A stretch of 64,000 bases of DNA from Bacteroidia bacterium (GCA_014378485.1 JACMNO010000110.1:1-64000), one strand, 5' to 3'. Positions 7,771 to 16,348 are shown, counted from the first letter of the stretch. The notes: generated by a model not told the origin, from the letters alone. Translations and numbers: made by a program.

Positions 7771-9126
7771 TTAGTGATTTTCGCTATCTTCTTTTAAGAT
7801 GCGATATAAGGTAGATAATCCAATATCTAATTTTTGTGCTACCAACTTCATATTATCATCATATTTTTTGAGGTAATTTTTGATGATCCTTAATTCATAT
7901 TCTTTTAAAGTCATGTCTTCAGAAAAATTCTCAGAAATAACGTCAGATGATGATAAGTTGATATTTTCGGCAAGGATGGTATCGGCATTACACATCACAA
8001 TAGCAAGTTCAAGAGTTGATTTTAATTCCCGTACATTCCCGGGAAAATGATAGCTCATTAATTTACGCTGAGCTTCATCGCTCAATGTTTTTGGTGTCAA
8101 TTGATTTTCTTTACAAAAAACATCCATAAAATATTTGGCAAGAATCAATACATCTTTTCCTCTTTCTCTTAAAGGTGGTAGTTCTATTATTAAACCGTAT
8201 AACCGGAAATAAAGATCTTCTCTGAATCTGCCGCTTTTTACTTCTTCCTTTAAATTACGATGGGTAGCCACAATGATTCTGCAGTCTGTTTTTACACACA
8301 CATTGCTTCCAATTCTCGTGATTTCTTTTTCCTGTAGAACCCTTAATAATTTAGCTTGTACTGTCAGTTCCATCTCACCAATTTCATCAAGAAATAATGT
8401 GCCACCGTTCGCTTCTTCAAATTTCCCTATTCTTCTGGCCAATGCACCTGTAAACGCCCCTTTTTCATGACCAAACAATTCGCTTTCAATTAAATCGGCA
8501 GGAATAGCAGCCACGTTAACTGCCACAAAAGGTTTGTGTTTACGGTTTGAATTGTAATGAATAGTTTTCGCTACTACTTCTTTACCAGTTCCGGTTTCAC
8601 CTGTAATGGTGACCGTAATATTAATTCCAAGTGCTTTTTCTATGAGTGCGGAAACATTTTGCATGGCAGTGCTTGAGCCAATAATGCTTTGGGAAAAATC
8701 ATGCTTTTTCTGAAGCTCTTTTTCCAGAACTATGATTCGTGATTTAAGTTTTATGTTTTTTTGAACGTTATTAATGATTGCCAATAAGCGGTCTTTTATA
8801 TTTTTTTCCTTGACGATGTAATCATAGGCGCCATTCTTAAGAAGGTTGAGGGCAGTTTCAATATTATCCTGTTCAGATATAATGATGACTTCGGTATCCG
8901 GACTTTGTTGTTTTATTTTTTCCAGAACATCTTCTCCGGTATTATCCGGTAAACGATAATCAAGAGTTACCACATCAGGTTTTTCATGGATATTTTTAAA
9001 AAACTCAGTGGCTGAAAAAAAACTTTTTACCTGATAATCAGGATTTAACGATATGGTATGAGATAAGAGTTTGTTATACCACTCATCGTCTTCTAAAACA
9101 AAAATTGTAAAAGCCTTCACCGCCAT
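7771..9126 (-). CDS. NtrC-family sigma-54-dependent response regulator
   Basis: 451 aa in three parts. Receiver domain, residues 1-120, with D56 (VVTLDYRLPD) and Lys in YIVKEK. AAA+ domain, about 145-380, with Walker A GETGTGKE (176-183), the sigma-54 contact loop GAFTGA (223-228) and Walker B GGTLFLDEIGE (241-251). Fis-type HTH at the C-terminus (LVAQKLDIGLSTLYRIL). It activates RNA polymerase-sigma54 by ATP hydrolysis once phosphorylated. The kinase gene lies 23 nt upstream on the same strand, making them a cognate pair. Confidence 0.95.
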   Translation of the reverse strand: MAVKAFTIFVLEDDEWYNKLLSHTISLNPDYQVKSFFSATEFFKNIHEKPDVVTLDYRLPDNTGEDVLEKIKQQSPDTEVIIISEQDNIETALNLLKNGAYDYIVKEKNIKDRLLAIINNVQKNIKLKSRIIVLEKELQKKHDFSQSIIGSSTAMQNVSALIEKALGINITVTITGETGTGKEVVAKTIHYNSNRKHKPFVAVNVAAIPADLIESELFGHEKGAFTGALARRIGKFEEANGGTLFLDEIGEMELTVQAKLLRVLQEKEITRIGSNVCVKTDCRIIVATHRNLKEEVKSGRFREDLYFRLYGLIIELPPLRERGKDVLILAKYFMDVFCKENQLTPKTLSDEAQRKLMSYHFPGNVRELKSTLELAIVMCNADTILAENINLSSSDVISENFSEDMTLKEYELRIIKNYLKKYDDNMKLVAQKLDIGLSTLYRILKEDSENH

Positions 9127-9149
9127 AAGTTTATTTTAAAATACTTTTA

Positions 9150-11651
9150 TTACAAATATACCTGTAATTCGAGATTAACTTCTGCAACATCCCGTTTAAG
9201 TTGTTGCAATTTTATACTTAACTGGTTTTCAACAGGCGCTTGTTCCCTTAAGTTCTCAAAATATTTTAGTGTTGTATATAAACTGTTTGCCTGAAAGTGT
9301 TTGCAGGATGGCAGTATTTTATGAGCTATTTCCGAAATTTTCAGCCATTCCTTGTCTATCAATAAGGACTCTAGTTGTTGTAATCCTTCGTTAATGGATT
9401 TATGAAAAATAACAATCATTTCTTTTTTAAAATGTTCATCGCCGTTGGCTATCGAAAATAATTCATCAAAACTCAGTTTGTTAGATGTTGATGTTTTTAA
9501 AATAGGTTCATCTTCTATAAGCATTTGCCCGGTTAAATAGGCGTATAGTGTTTCCAATAAATGTTTTTCATTAAAGGGCTTAAAAATAAAGCCGTTAAAA
9601 CCTGCCTGCAAACATTGATTCGTTTTCTCATTATTAATAACAGCAGTGGATGCTAACATAATGAGGTCTTTCTCAAAAAGACGAATCTCTTCACAAGCCA
9701 CGATGCCATCTTTTTCAGGCATCCTCACATCCATTAATACAAGATCAAAATGATTATTTTTAACCTGGGTAACAGCCTCATTTCCATTAATTGCTTCAGT
9801 AATATTTGTATCAAATTTTGCAAGTATTGTTTTTAATAACAGCCGGTTAAATTGTTCATCATCTACAATTAAAATATGTTTGTTTTTCAGAACAGCACTT
9901 ATTAGTTGTTCTGATATTCCGGGAGTTTCTTCCTTGTATTTTAAAATATCACAGTGTGAATAAGGAAAATGGATTGTAACATCTGTTCCTTTATGTTCCA
10001 GGCTTTTCATCTGTATACTACCCCCAAGGTGTTCCAATATTTTTTTTGTAATTACCAATCCCAACCCGGTTCCGCTGTATTTATTAGGCATATCGGTGTG
10101 GAGTTGCTCATATTCATTGAATAGTTTTTTAATTTTTCCTTCCGGAATACCGATCCCTGTATCATTAATCCTTATTTCAAAATATTGTGTATGTTGATGT
10201 ACCTCTTTCTTCACTTTAACTGAAACCGAGCCTTTATCGGTAAATTTAATCGCGTTGCCGATTACATTATACATGATCTGCTTTAGTTTGGTAAGATCAG
10301 CATTAATGTAATCAGGAACATCAATATCAATCATAAAATTTAGCTGAAGGTTCTTGTTAATGCATTGTTGTGTGAAAAGTATTTTTATATTTTCAAGCTC
10401 GTTTTTAATATCAAAATCTATTAGTTCTATTTGTATTTTACCGGCCTGTATTTTTGAATAATCAAGGATATCACTGATTAATTGAATGAGGTGATTGGTG
10501 GAGTCTTTTACAATAGTGAGATATTGATACTGTTTTGAAGTGAGATCACTTTTCAAAACCTGTTCTGTAAAACCATAAATCGCACTTAGCGGTGTTTTTA
10601 TTTCATGACTCATATTTGCCAGGAAGGCTTCTTTTGTTTTGGCCAGGTCTTCGGCATTTTGTTTTGCTGAGATTAATGCCACTTCATATTGCCTTTTTTT
10701 ACTAATATAATTCACGATTAATAAACTAACAAGAAGTAACAGCAGCGAAATGATAGCGGAAATAATGATCGCTAAAGTTTTGATGGTATTGACATCGTTA
10801 TTAGCTGAGTTGATTTTTTGAATGGTGGATTCTTTTTCTACTTCTTCCATTTCATTAGAGAAAGAACGTATTTTATCAACGATATTTTTTCCCTCATTGG
10901 CAAGTTTTAATTCCAGCTTTTTTCTCTCAGTTAATTTTGCGCGTTGAGCCTTTTTTACTTTCTTAACTTCTTTTTTTAATTCTACTCCAATTTGCTTTGT
11001 CTGTTTTCCATAGACACTATCTCTAACTACAATCGGTGCATTTTGAATAGTGTCAGTTTTTTTTTGTTTTTTACCAAATAATCTTTTAAAAAAACTTTCT
11101 TTTCTTTTAACTGTATCTTTAAAATTATACGGCGCGGGGTTTCCCGTTATTTGCTCTTTCGCATTTTCTTTATAAGTTTCATCGATTTTAGCAGATATGG
11201 CATTTAATTCATCTATGATTTTTGATTCATCATCTGCATACAATTGTGTTTTTAACAATTCAAATCTTTCTTCTGATAAAATAATCACACTATCAACGAT
11301 AGTTCTTTCCCTATAAGAAATTATTTTTGTGTCCTCAAGTTCCTCCAATTTTAAATCAAAAGCAGATACAGATGTATAAAACGAAACCAGATACTCTCTA
11401 TCAGAAGTTAAATTATATGATTTTACATTATTTTCAGCCTCCCTGATCTCAATAAGAATTTGGCGCAAGAGAATTGAAGTTCTTGTATTGTTTTCTGTGG
11501 AGTTGGTAACGTTTTCTGCAATTGCAGATAAATTCTTGTAAAGCAATGAACCAGTTAGGCAGACCATCATCACAACCACCAGTAAAGTGATGATAACCTT
11601 TAATTCAGATAGTTTTTTCTTCAGCCACATATGATTTGTTATGAAAGACAA
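9150..11651 (-). CDS. Hybrid sensor histidine kinase (CHASE3-like sensor, HisKA, HATPase, receiver, HPt)
   Basis: 833-aa membrane kinase. TM1 is about residues 18-37 and TM2 about 293-314; between them lies a roughly 255-residue extracytoplasmic helical region whose start looks CHASE3-like, with a basic, low-complexity insert about 180-250 (FFKRLFGKKQKK). The H-box MSHEIKTPLSAIYGF places the phospho-His at H349. Then come HATPase N/G boxes (NAIKFTDKG, DTGIGIP, GTGLGL), a receiver with VLMDVRMPEKDG, and a C-terminal HPt-like helix with IAHKILPSCKHF. This gives an internal His-Asp-His relay that probably phosphorylates the NtrC-type regulator encoded next to it. Confidence 0.92.
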   Translation of the reverse strand: MSFITNHMWLKKKLSELKVIITLLVVVMMVCLTGSLLYKNLSAIAENVTNSTENNTRTSILLRQILIEIREAENNVKSYNLTSDREYLVSFYTSVSAFDLKLEELEDTKIISYRERTIVDSVIILSEERFELLKTQLYADDESKIIDELNAISAKIDETYKENAKEQITGNPAPYNFKDTVKRKESFFKRLFGKKQKKTDTIQNAPIVVRDSVYGKQTKQIGVELKKEVKKVKKAQRAKLTERKKLELKLANEGKNIVDKIRSFSNEMEEVEKESTIQKINSANNDVNTIKTLAIIISAIISLLLLLVSLLIVNYISKKRQYEVALISAKQNAEDLAKTKEAFLANMSHEIKTPLSAIYGFTEQVLKSDLTSKQYQYLTIVKDSTNHLIQLISDILDYSKIQAGKIQIELIDFDIKNELENIKILFTQQCINKNLQLNFMIDIDVPDYINADLTKLKQIMYNVIGNAIKFTDKGSVSVKVKKEVHQHTQYFEIRINDTGIGIPEGKIKKLFNEYEQLHTDMPNKYSGTGLGLVITKKILEHLGGSIQMKSLEHKGTDVTIHFPYSHCDILKYKEETPGISEQLISAVLKNKHILIVDDEQFNRLLLKTILAKFDTNITEAINGNEAVTQVKNNHFDLVLMDVRMPEKDGIVACEEIRLFEKDLIMLASTAVINNEKTNQCLQAGFNGFIFKPFNEKHLLETLYAYLTGQMLIEDEPILKTSTSNKLSFDELFSIANGDEHFKKEMIVIFHKSINEGLQQLESLLIDKEWLKISEIAHKILPSCKHFQANSLYTTLKYFENLREQAPVENQLSIKLQQLKRDVAEVNLELQVYL

Positions 11652-11784
11652 TGGAGGCTTTAAATTGAAAATAATTCAATAAATAGGCTTAATAAATTTA
11701 AGAATTTTTTATAAAAAAAAGGAGATTAATTCTTTGCAATAAAAAAGCTATCTTTTTAATTGAAGCCGGCTTAGTAATCCTTCC

Positions 11785-11865
11785 AGGCCAAACATGAACG
11801 ACATCCTTGAACATATAAGAGATCTTGCATGGATTTGGGACTTGTATAGTCATCTGATTATTTAA
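11785..11865 (+). repeat. Diverged direct repeat, copy 1 (protein-like remnant)
   Basis: Open frame reading RPNMNDILEHIRDLAWIWDL, then YSHLII and a stop. It is about 73% identical over 75 nt to copy 2 at 12243-12317, in the same frame and without indels, with a shared CTTCCAGGCC lead-in. No start codon or product can be assigned. Confidence 0.5.
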
Positions 11866-12171
11866 AAAAAATATCTATATAATTCTTTTTCTAGTTACTC
11901 AATATCCCGTGTCCTGCAGGGTTAGGCTATTAATCCGTCCAAATAGAGAGTGGAAAGTATAGCCGCAACCATTGTGGTGGTGCTGTGATACAGACATCGG
12001 TAAACCTCTTTCAAGTTATGTTGTATAATGGTTGCAACGATGAGAAGTTTTTGAGAGGGCGCATTCATAAATTAGGCGTTGGTGTCTAGATTCATTTCTA
12101 AATACTACAATTATAAGTGAAGGATACTATTGTTTTAATCCCACTTTATTATTAATGTAAAAGATATTTTG

Positions 12172-12216
12172 TACTTGTAGGTGGCCTAATACAAGTAAAA
12201 GATATTAATATCTTTT
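12172..12216. repeat. Hairpin followed by a 20-bp perfect palindrome
   Basis: TACTTGTA (12172-12179) pairs with TACAAGTA (12190-12197) across a 10-nt loop. This is followed immediately by the perfect palindrome AAAAGATATTAATATCTTTT (12197-12216). Confidence 0.55.
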
Positions 12217-12218
12217 AA

Positions 12219-12329
12219 CTTTTTCAAAACGGACCTCTTTCCAGGCCAAATATTAACAAGATTCTTGAAGATACAAGGTATATTGCTCACATTTGGGCCT
12301 TGTGCGGTCACCTGATAAAAGACGCCTAG
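12219..12329 (+). repeat. Diverged direct repeat, copy 2 (protein-like remnant)
   Basis: Open frame LFQNGPLSRPNINKILEDTR, then YIAHIWALCGHLIKDA and a stop. It aligns without gaps to copy 1. Identical positions include RPN, N, ILE, R, IW, L and HLI. Confidence 0.5.
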
Positions 12330-12445
12330 TAAGAGTAAAACTTACACACTAAAGTAAATAAGAGTCGCCCTTTGTAAAGATGAATGGCTAATATTAAAAT
12401 CTTTATATCAAAGAATTTAGCGTTTAGTAAATCCAAATTCTTATT

Positions 12446-12765
12446 TAGGGTTCACTCAAAACACTGAAATAGTAATAGATTCAAATCTTTTAAAGAGTTT
12501 ACTTTCTTTTTTATGCAAGGCTTTTGCAGAAAATATTTGAAAAGGTTTGCATCATTTAGCTGCCCATTTATCATACGTTAGTCACGCCATGGCCTGAGTG
12601 CGGCTGTTTTGGCTAAAGAGAGGGAACTACGATTTTTTAGGCGGCACTGCGGAGACATTTTGTGAGATAAAAAATGGGAGTTGGTCTTTCGCCTTGGGTT
12701 TTTGTTTCTTTTTTGCCAAGCAAAAAGAAAGTAAAAAGTAAAATTGACTTATTGAGTGAACCCTA
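12446..12765. repeat. MITE-like 320-bp module with 14-bp terminal inverted repeats
   Basis: TAGGGTTCACTCAA (12446-12459) is repeated in perfect inverted orientation at 12752-12765. The interior carries a stretch which on the minus strand would read CLAKKKQKPKAKDQ, a string I associate with dispersed intergenic repeats in Bacteroidota genomes. No transposase is present and no clear target-site duplication is visible, so mobility is inferred, not shown. Confidence 0.4.
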
Positions 12766-12829
12766 TTTAATAAAGACACAGTAAAATAATTTATTTTTCC
12801 TAGTTGCATCTTCTTTCCTGATAATTCAT

Positions 12830-13462
12830 TTACTTATATTCTCGCTTTAGCAACTTGCCTATCAAATAATCTATAAAATCTGCTCCTTTTTGTGTTAAAT
12901 TAAAAAGAATCAACAATGTAAATACTACCATTGAGATATTTGTACTTATAAAAGACAGGCAAATAGAAATTATGGAACAAAATACTGGAACTAGAAGTCG
13001 AATATTACTATGGCGAACACTTTTGGCTGTCATTTTTATATCTTCATAAAGGTTATATTTAAGAATAAATGTTTTCATATTAAATAAGGAAATTCCAATC
13101 AGAATAATATTTAATCCGTAGAGAAAAATTGCCAGTTTTGTATAGTTATATCTTCCGATCAAATGAGTTGTGAATGGAATAAGCCCTATAAAAAATAAAA
13201 ACAAGGCATTATAATTAGTCAATTTTGTATTAAAAGATTTCGCATTTAAAATCACATAACAATGTGCTCTCCAATAAGTAAAAAGTAATGAAAAGCTTAA
13301 TATATAACTCAGAAATAAGGGGGTAAGTTTTGTCAATGAATACCACAGCTCTCGGTTGTTAGTAGGTTTATCGAATTCAGGCACTCTAATTTCGATAATC
13401 AATAATGTCATAACGATGGCAAATATTCCATCAACTAATCCATCAAGTCTTGATGTTTTCAT
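12830..13462 (-). CDS. TMEM175-type (DUF1211) potassium channel-like membrane protein
   Basis: 210 aa with about six TM helices. The first helix RLDGLVDGIFAIVMTLLIIE matches the TMEM175/DUF1211 signature (R-x-x-x-x-DGIFAI-x-x-TLL); bacterial members are potassium-permeable channels. The usual FSDG is LVDG here, so the gate-lining Phe/Ser differ. It stands alone between the repeat desert and a pair of small paralogues, with no partner that suggests a specific role. Confidence 0.8.
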   Translation of the reverse strand: MKTSRLDGLVDGIFAIVMTLLIIEIRVPEFDKPTNNRELWYSLTKLTPLFLSYILSFSLLFTYWRAHCYVILNAKSFNTKLTNYNALFLFFIGLIPFTTHLIGRYNYTKLAIFLYGLNIILIGISLFNMKTFILKYNLYEDIKMTAKSVRHSNIRLLVPVFCSIISICLSFISTNISMVVFTLLILFNLTQKGADFIDYLIGKLLKREYK

Positions 13463-13530
13463 AATTTAAAAAATATAAAATATAGATGATTATTCTTCTT
13501 TTCAATGGCAACTAACGTTCGCCGTTTAAA

Positions 13531-13573
13531 AAATAAAAGGAATGAATGAATTGTTCATCCAGTCCTTTTATTT
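13531..13573 (-). terminator. Strong hairpin terminator after the 13637 gene
   Basis: AAATAAAAGGA (13531-13541) pairs perfectly with TCCTTTTATTT (13563-13573), with an inner ATGAA/TTCAT stem. On the minus strand the right arm runs into TTTTATTTTTT. Confidence 0.6.
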
Positions 13574-13636
13574 CTTGGCTTATTTTTCTTTAATGTAAGA
13601 ATTCGAAGCCTATTTTACCTTTGTATAAGCGTTACG

Positions 13637-13987
13637 TTACTCTGCCTCATCGTAAAGTTTTACATCAAGCTTTGACATATCACCGTCTTTTTGTTTTGAT
13701 TTCAATATTGATATAAAGCCATTAGCTGCTTTAGCGTTTTCTGCTTCTTCAATTACCAGAACATGGTTTTCATTATCTACCGAGCTGCAGATGTTTAAAA
13801 CTTTAATACCAGCTTTCTCGCGAAGAGCTGCTCCCGCATCAAACATTTTTTTCCATTCGGTAAAGTTTTTTACCTCTAAAGAAACGATCATAATTACTTT
13901 TCCGTTTTTAGATATAGTAAAAGCAGAAACGATGGTCATAGTTATAAATAAAACTGCGACTGCGAATATATTTTTGATATTTTTCAT
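13637..13987 (-). CDS. Small exported protein, paralogue of the next gene
   Basis: 116 aa with an N-terminal signal peptide or anchor (IFAVAVLFITMTIVSAF) followed by an about 90-residue domain (IMIVSLEVKNFTEWKKMFDA ... ENHVLVIEEAENAKAA). The same domain without a signal is encoded 10 nt upstream by the 13998-14273 gene: VKNFTEWKKMFDAGAALREKAGI aligns with VENFTKWKEGFEAGANMRKELGI. The fold is probably a dimeric alpha/beta barrel of antibiotic-monooxygenase type, by inference. Function unknown. The two genes form a short operon ending in the hairpin at 13531. Confidence 0.7.
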   Translation of the reverse strand: MKNIKNIFAVAVLFITMTIVSAFTISKNGKVIMIVSLEVKNFTEWKKMFDAGAALREKAGIKVLNICSSVDNENHVLVIEEAENAKAANGFISILKSKQKDGDMSKLDVKLYDEAE

Positions 13988-13997
13988 ATGTTATTTT

Positions 13998-14273
13998 TTA
14001 AATGATTTGGTTTAATATTTTAATTTCCGGTGTTGATATCACTCCCGATTGTTTCTCTGCCACTTGTAGTTCAGGGCTTGATAATATTGCTTTTGCAATT
14101 TCAGCGCTTGGCATTTCAGAAATTATTGTAACATGATTTTCATCTTCCACTGATTGAAATACTCCTTTTATAATAATGCCTAATTCTTTGCGCATGTTTG
14201 CTCCGGCTTCAAAGCCCTCTTTCCATTTTGTAAAATTCTCGACTTTGTGTGAGTTAATAATTGTAGTTGCCAT
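13998..14273 (-). CDS. Small cytoplasmic alpha/beta-barrel-like protein, paralogue of 13637
   Basis: 91 aa, no signal peptide. The pattern IINSHKVENFTKWKEGFEAG ... VEDENHVTIISEMPSAEIAK matches its secreted neighbour, so the two arose by tandem duplication with gain or loss of an export signal. Proteins of this type are short ligand-binding or oxygenase-like dimers, but no catalytic residue can be named. A Crp-type regulator lies 85 nt upstream on the same strand and may belong to the same unit. Confidence 0.7.
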   Translation of the reverse strand: MATTIINSHKVENFTKWKEGFEAGANMRKELGIIIKGVFQSVEDENHVTIISEMPSAEIAKAILSSPELQVAEKQSGVISTPEIKILNQII

Positions 14274-14358
14274 CTTTTTCGTTTTTGTGATTAATAATTT
14301 ATTACATCACAAAAGTATAGGGCAGGGCAGTTGAATAACGTTGACTAAAGTCAAGAAA

Positions 14359-14967
14359 TTAACTGTTGAATATTTTTTTTCGGATCCGGCTTAATGTTTC
14401 TGGGCTTATTCCTAAGTACGATGCTATATAATGCTGTGGCACTCGTTGAAATAGTTTGGGTTTTGCCTTAAGTAAGTTTAAGTATCTTACCTCCCCCGTT
14501 AGTGTATGATGTTCGACCATTTGTTGCTGTAATGATGCAGCCCATTTTTGGTAACCTGTTAAATGTGCTTTGGTCCACCACGAAAATTCAATAAAGGCTT
14601 GTTCCCAGTTCTCTGCGCTTATAGTTAATAATTCGCATTCTTCAATGGCCTGAAAATTATAGATGGAAATAGTTTTGTTTCTGATAGATTGTAAATCTCC
14701 AATAAAGTGTCTTTCTTCCGCAAAATATACGATAGACTCTTCGCCTTTTTCATTCATGATATATTGCCGTAAACAACCTTTTAAAACAAAGATTGAAAAT
14801 TTGGGAACTTCACCTGATTGCAGAATAAATTCGTTGCGATTAAATTTCCTGAACTCCCATAAAGTCAAAAATTTTTCAAACTCTCCTTCAGGTATTGCAA
14901 CTCTTTTCTGAATTTCTTCTAAAAAAAGAGCTGTGTCATATTTTCTAACTTCTTTCTTTTCAGACAT
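14359..14967 (-). CDS. Crp/Fnr-family transcriptional regulator
   Basis: 202 aa. N-terminal cyclic-nucleotide-binding fold (about 20-130; EFILQSGEVPKFSIFVLKGCLRQY) and C-terminal winged helix with recognition helix HYIASYLGISPETLSRIRKK. No Fnr-type cysteine cluster. The cNMP phosphate-binding arginine motif is not clear, as is common for Bacteroidota Crp-like proteins. It is upstream of and co-directional with the two small paralogues and may control them. Confidence 0.88.
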   Translation of the reverse strand: MSEKKEVRKYDTALFLEEIQKRVAIPEGEFEKFLTLWEFRKFNRNEFILQSGEVPKFSIFVLKGCLRQYIMNEKGEESIVYFAEERHFIGDLQSIRNKTISIYNFQAIEECELLTISAENWEQAFIEFSWWTKAHLTGYQKWAASLQQQMVEHHTLTGEVRYLNLLKAKPKLFQRVPQHYIASYLGISPETLSRIRKKIFNS

Positions 14968-15333
14968 ACTTTTTATCGAATATTATTAGTTAAAGGGAAA
15001 ATAAGATGTTGTTATTGTAAAATAAATCAAAATCACTTAAAATCCCTAGTAGAATTCGAACAATTAACCAGCAAATGATAAATGATTTTGTGTTGCGATG
15101 TTGATTTTATCAACAAAATCCCTTGATAAATAAGACTTTATTAGTGGTTTTCCGTTTTACTAACCAAAAGGAGACTTTTTAAGTTTAATACTGTCAGTGC
15201 TAATCAGTTTCATTTAGTTGGTTTTAGCCTTATATCTCTTATTAAGATTAGTTTTTTAAAATACTTAGTTCGTTTCAGCTTTGTGTAGTTTGCTTTGCTA
15301 CTAGTATTAGCACCGTATCGTTACCCACAACAA
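14968..15333. other. Intergenic stretch between the Crp-type regulator and tRNA-Leu
   Basis: No ORF of note. A TTTATCAA/TTGATAAA hairpin lies at 15106-15130. A T-arm-like string TTCGAATTC on the minus strand near 15057 is too short to call a tRNA remnant. Confidence 0.5.
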
Positions 15334-15371
15334 ATAAAAAAAGCCCCCAGAATCATTGATTTCAGGGGCTT
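15334..15371 (-). terminator. Terminator downstream of tRNA-Leu
   Basis: AAGCCCC (15341-15347) pairs with GGGGCTT (15365-15371). On the minus strand the hairpin is followed by a run of seven T residues, 18 nt after the end of the tRNA. Confidence 0.7.
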
Positions 15372-15388
15372 ATAGCACTTTAAAAAAG

Positions 15389-15469
15389 TACCCAGAAGGA
15401 GATTCGAACTCCCACGTCTTGCGACACATGCACCTCAAGCATGCTTGTATACCATTCCAACACCTGGGC
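15389..15469 (-). tRNA. tRNA-Leu(GAG)
   Basis: 81-nt minus-strand tRNA. Acceptor GCCCAGG pairs with TCTGGGT (two G-T wobbles), followed by discriminator A. The anticodon stem is CATGC/GCATG with loop TTGAGGT, giving anticodon GAG (plus strand CTC at 15434-15436). A class II variable arm GTC-GCAA-GAC and T-arm GGGAG-TTCGAAT-CTCCT support leucine. The 3' CCA is not encoded. Confidence 0.93.
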
Positions 15470-15566
15470 AATTAACCACAATTGTTTTTGTACACTTTCC
15501 GATAACAACCGAAACAAACGCAAGAGAAATAGAATGCAAAAATGACAATTATTTTTGATTTATATA

Positions 15567-16145
15567 TTATAATCCAATATTAAATCCAATTTGAATAATA
15601 GGATTTGGATAAGGAGATAGTGGTGTTTGATTGATGTTATAAAAAATGGCCGCAACAAAACTCCCTCTTTGTGAAAATGGTTGCCTGTAACCGCCCCCCA
15701 CTAAAATATTATCAACCCAAACTCTACTTCCCGGAATGATAGATCTGTAATCCAAAACACTTAATCTTTCTAAGCCTGCCTGAGCGAAAAAGTTTTCGAA
15801 AAATAGATATCTTCCAAAAGCACCGCCTCCATAAACTGTAGAAACAAATTTTTGGTTACCATACGTCTGGCTATAATAATTATAGGTGCCTGTAACACCT
15901 AAAGAAAACTCTTTGGTGATCTTACATCCAACCAATGGCGATATATTGATGAATGTACTTGAGCCAAACCAAGCGCCAACATTTCCGCCCACGTACAATC
16001 TTTCTTTAAAGGTTCTGAAGTCTTTTGGCGGCATCGGATTTTGATTGACGGGGTGCGATGGTGATGGAGGCAAATTATTTTCCTGCGATAAAACAGTGTG
16101 CTTTATAACGACAATAAGTAATGTGTACAGGAACAGTTTATTCAT
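15567..16145 (-). CDS. Outer-membrane beta-barrel-like protein
   Basis: 192 aa with a signal peptide (LFLYTLLIVVIKHTVLSQ), a short Pro-rich segment (NNLPPSPSHPVNQNPMPPKD) and alternating hydrophobic/aromatic strands (YVGGNVGAWFGSSTFINISP ... GGAFGRYLFFENFFAQAG) typical of a small eight-strand porin-like barrel. It ends in a hydrophobic strand, IIQIGFNIGL. The start codon overlaps the stop of the small membrane protein gene at 16142 by 4 nt, so the two are co-translated. Function unknown. Confidence 0.7.
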   Translation of the reverse strand: MNKLFLYTLLIVVIKHTVLSQENNLPPSPSHPVNQNPMPPKDFRTFKERLYVGGNVGAWFGSSTFINISPLVGCKITKEFSLGVTGTYNYYSQTYGNQKFVSTVYGGGAFGRYLFFENFFAQAGLERLSVLDYRSIIPGSRVWVDNILVGGGYRQPFSQRGSFVAAIFYNINQTPLSPYPNPIIQIGFNIGL

Positions 16146-16348
16146 TTCACTTCTTCGTAATCCACATATTCACCGTCATTTGAACTGAAATGCGATTTTT
16201 GTTTTACATTTTTATCAATTTTCACTTCACCTTCTTTGCCCAAATAGTTGTCAGAATTCAAATACTTTTTTTTTGCTTTCGGCACAAAGGCATTATAAAT
16301 TTTATAAACTAACCACATGACAATAACTGCCCAAACTATATTACGCAA
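16142..16348 (-). CDS. DUF4834-like small membrane protein
   Basis: 68 aa: one N-terminal TM helix (IVWAVIVMWLVYKIYNAF), a basic juxtamembrane patch (PKAKKKY), then a polar tail ending GEYVDYEEVK. The tail pattern GEVKIDKN...GEYVDYEEV matches the Bacteroidota-specific DUF4834 family as I recall it. Overlaps the beta-barrel gene by 4 nt. No function is known to me. Confidence 0.65.
   Translation of the reverse strand: MRNIVWAVIVMWLVYKIYNAFVPKAKKKYLNSDNYLGKEGEVKIDKNVKQKSHFSSNDGEYVDYEEVK

Larger units (their letters stand above)
11652..12829. other. Gene desert with decayed and repetitive sequence
   Basis: About 1.2 kb without a convincing gene. It holds two diverged direct repeats with protein-like frames (11785, 12219), a hairpin and a 20-bp palindrome (12172-12216), a small GTAAG/CTTAC hairpin near 12330, and a 320-bp module bounded by 14-bp inverted repeats. 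A 51-codon open stretch at 11934-12089 (ESGKYSRNHCGGAV...) has no clear start and may be a gene remnant. The region looks like a scar of repeated insertion and decay. Confidence 0.6.

Noticed and set aside
11934-12089. Open 51-codon frame in the gene desert (ESGKYSRNHCGGAV...)
   Set aside because: No start codon or RBS and no recognisable motif; kept only as a possible remnant in the gap note.
12627-12809. 60-codon minus-strand ORF (CLAKKKQKPKAKDQ...)
   Set aside because: Product of the dispersed repeat inside the MITE-like module, not a gene.
15040-15080. tRNA T-arm-like string (TTCGAATTC on the minus strand) upstream of tRNA-Leu
   Set aside because: Too short, no acceptor or anticodon pairing around it, so not called as a tRNA remnant or att site.
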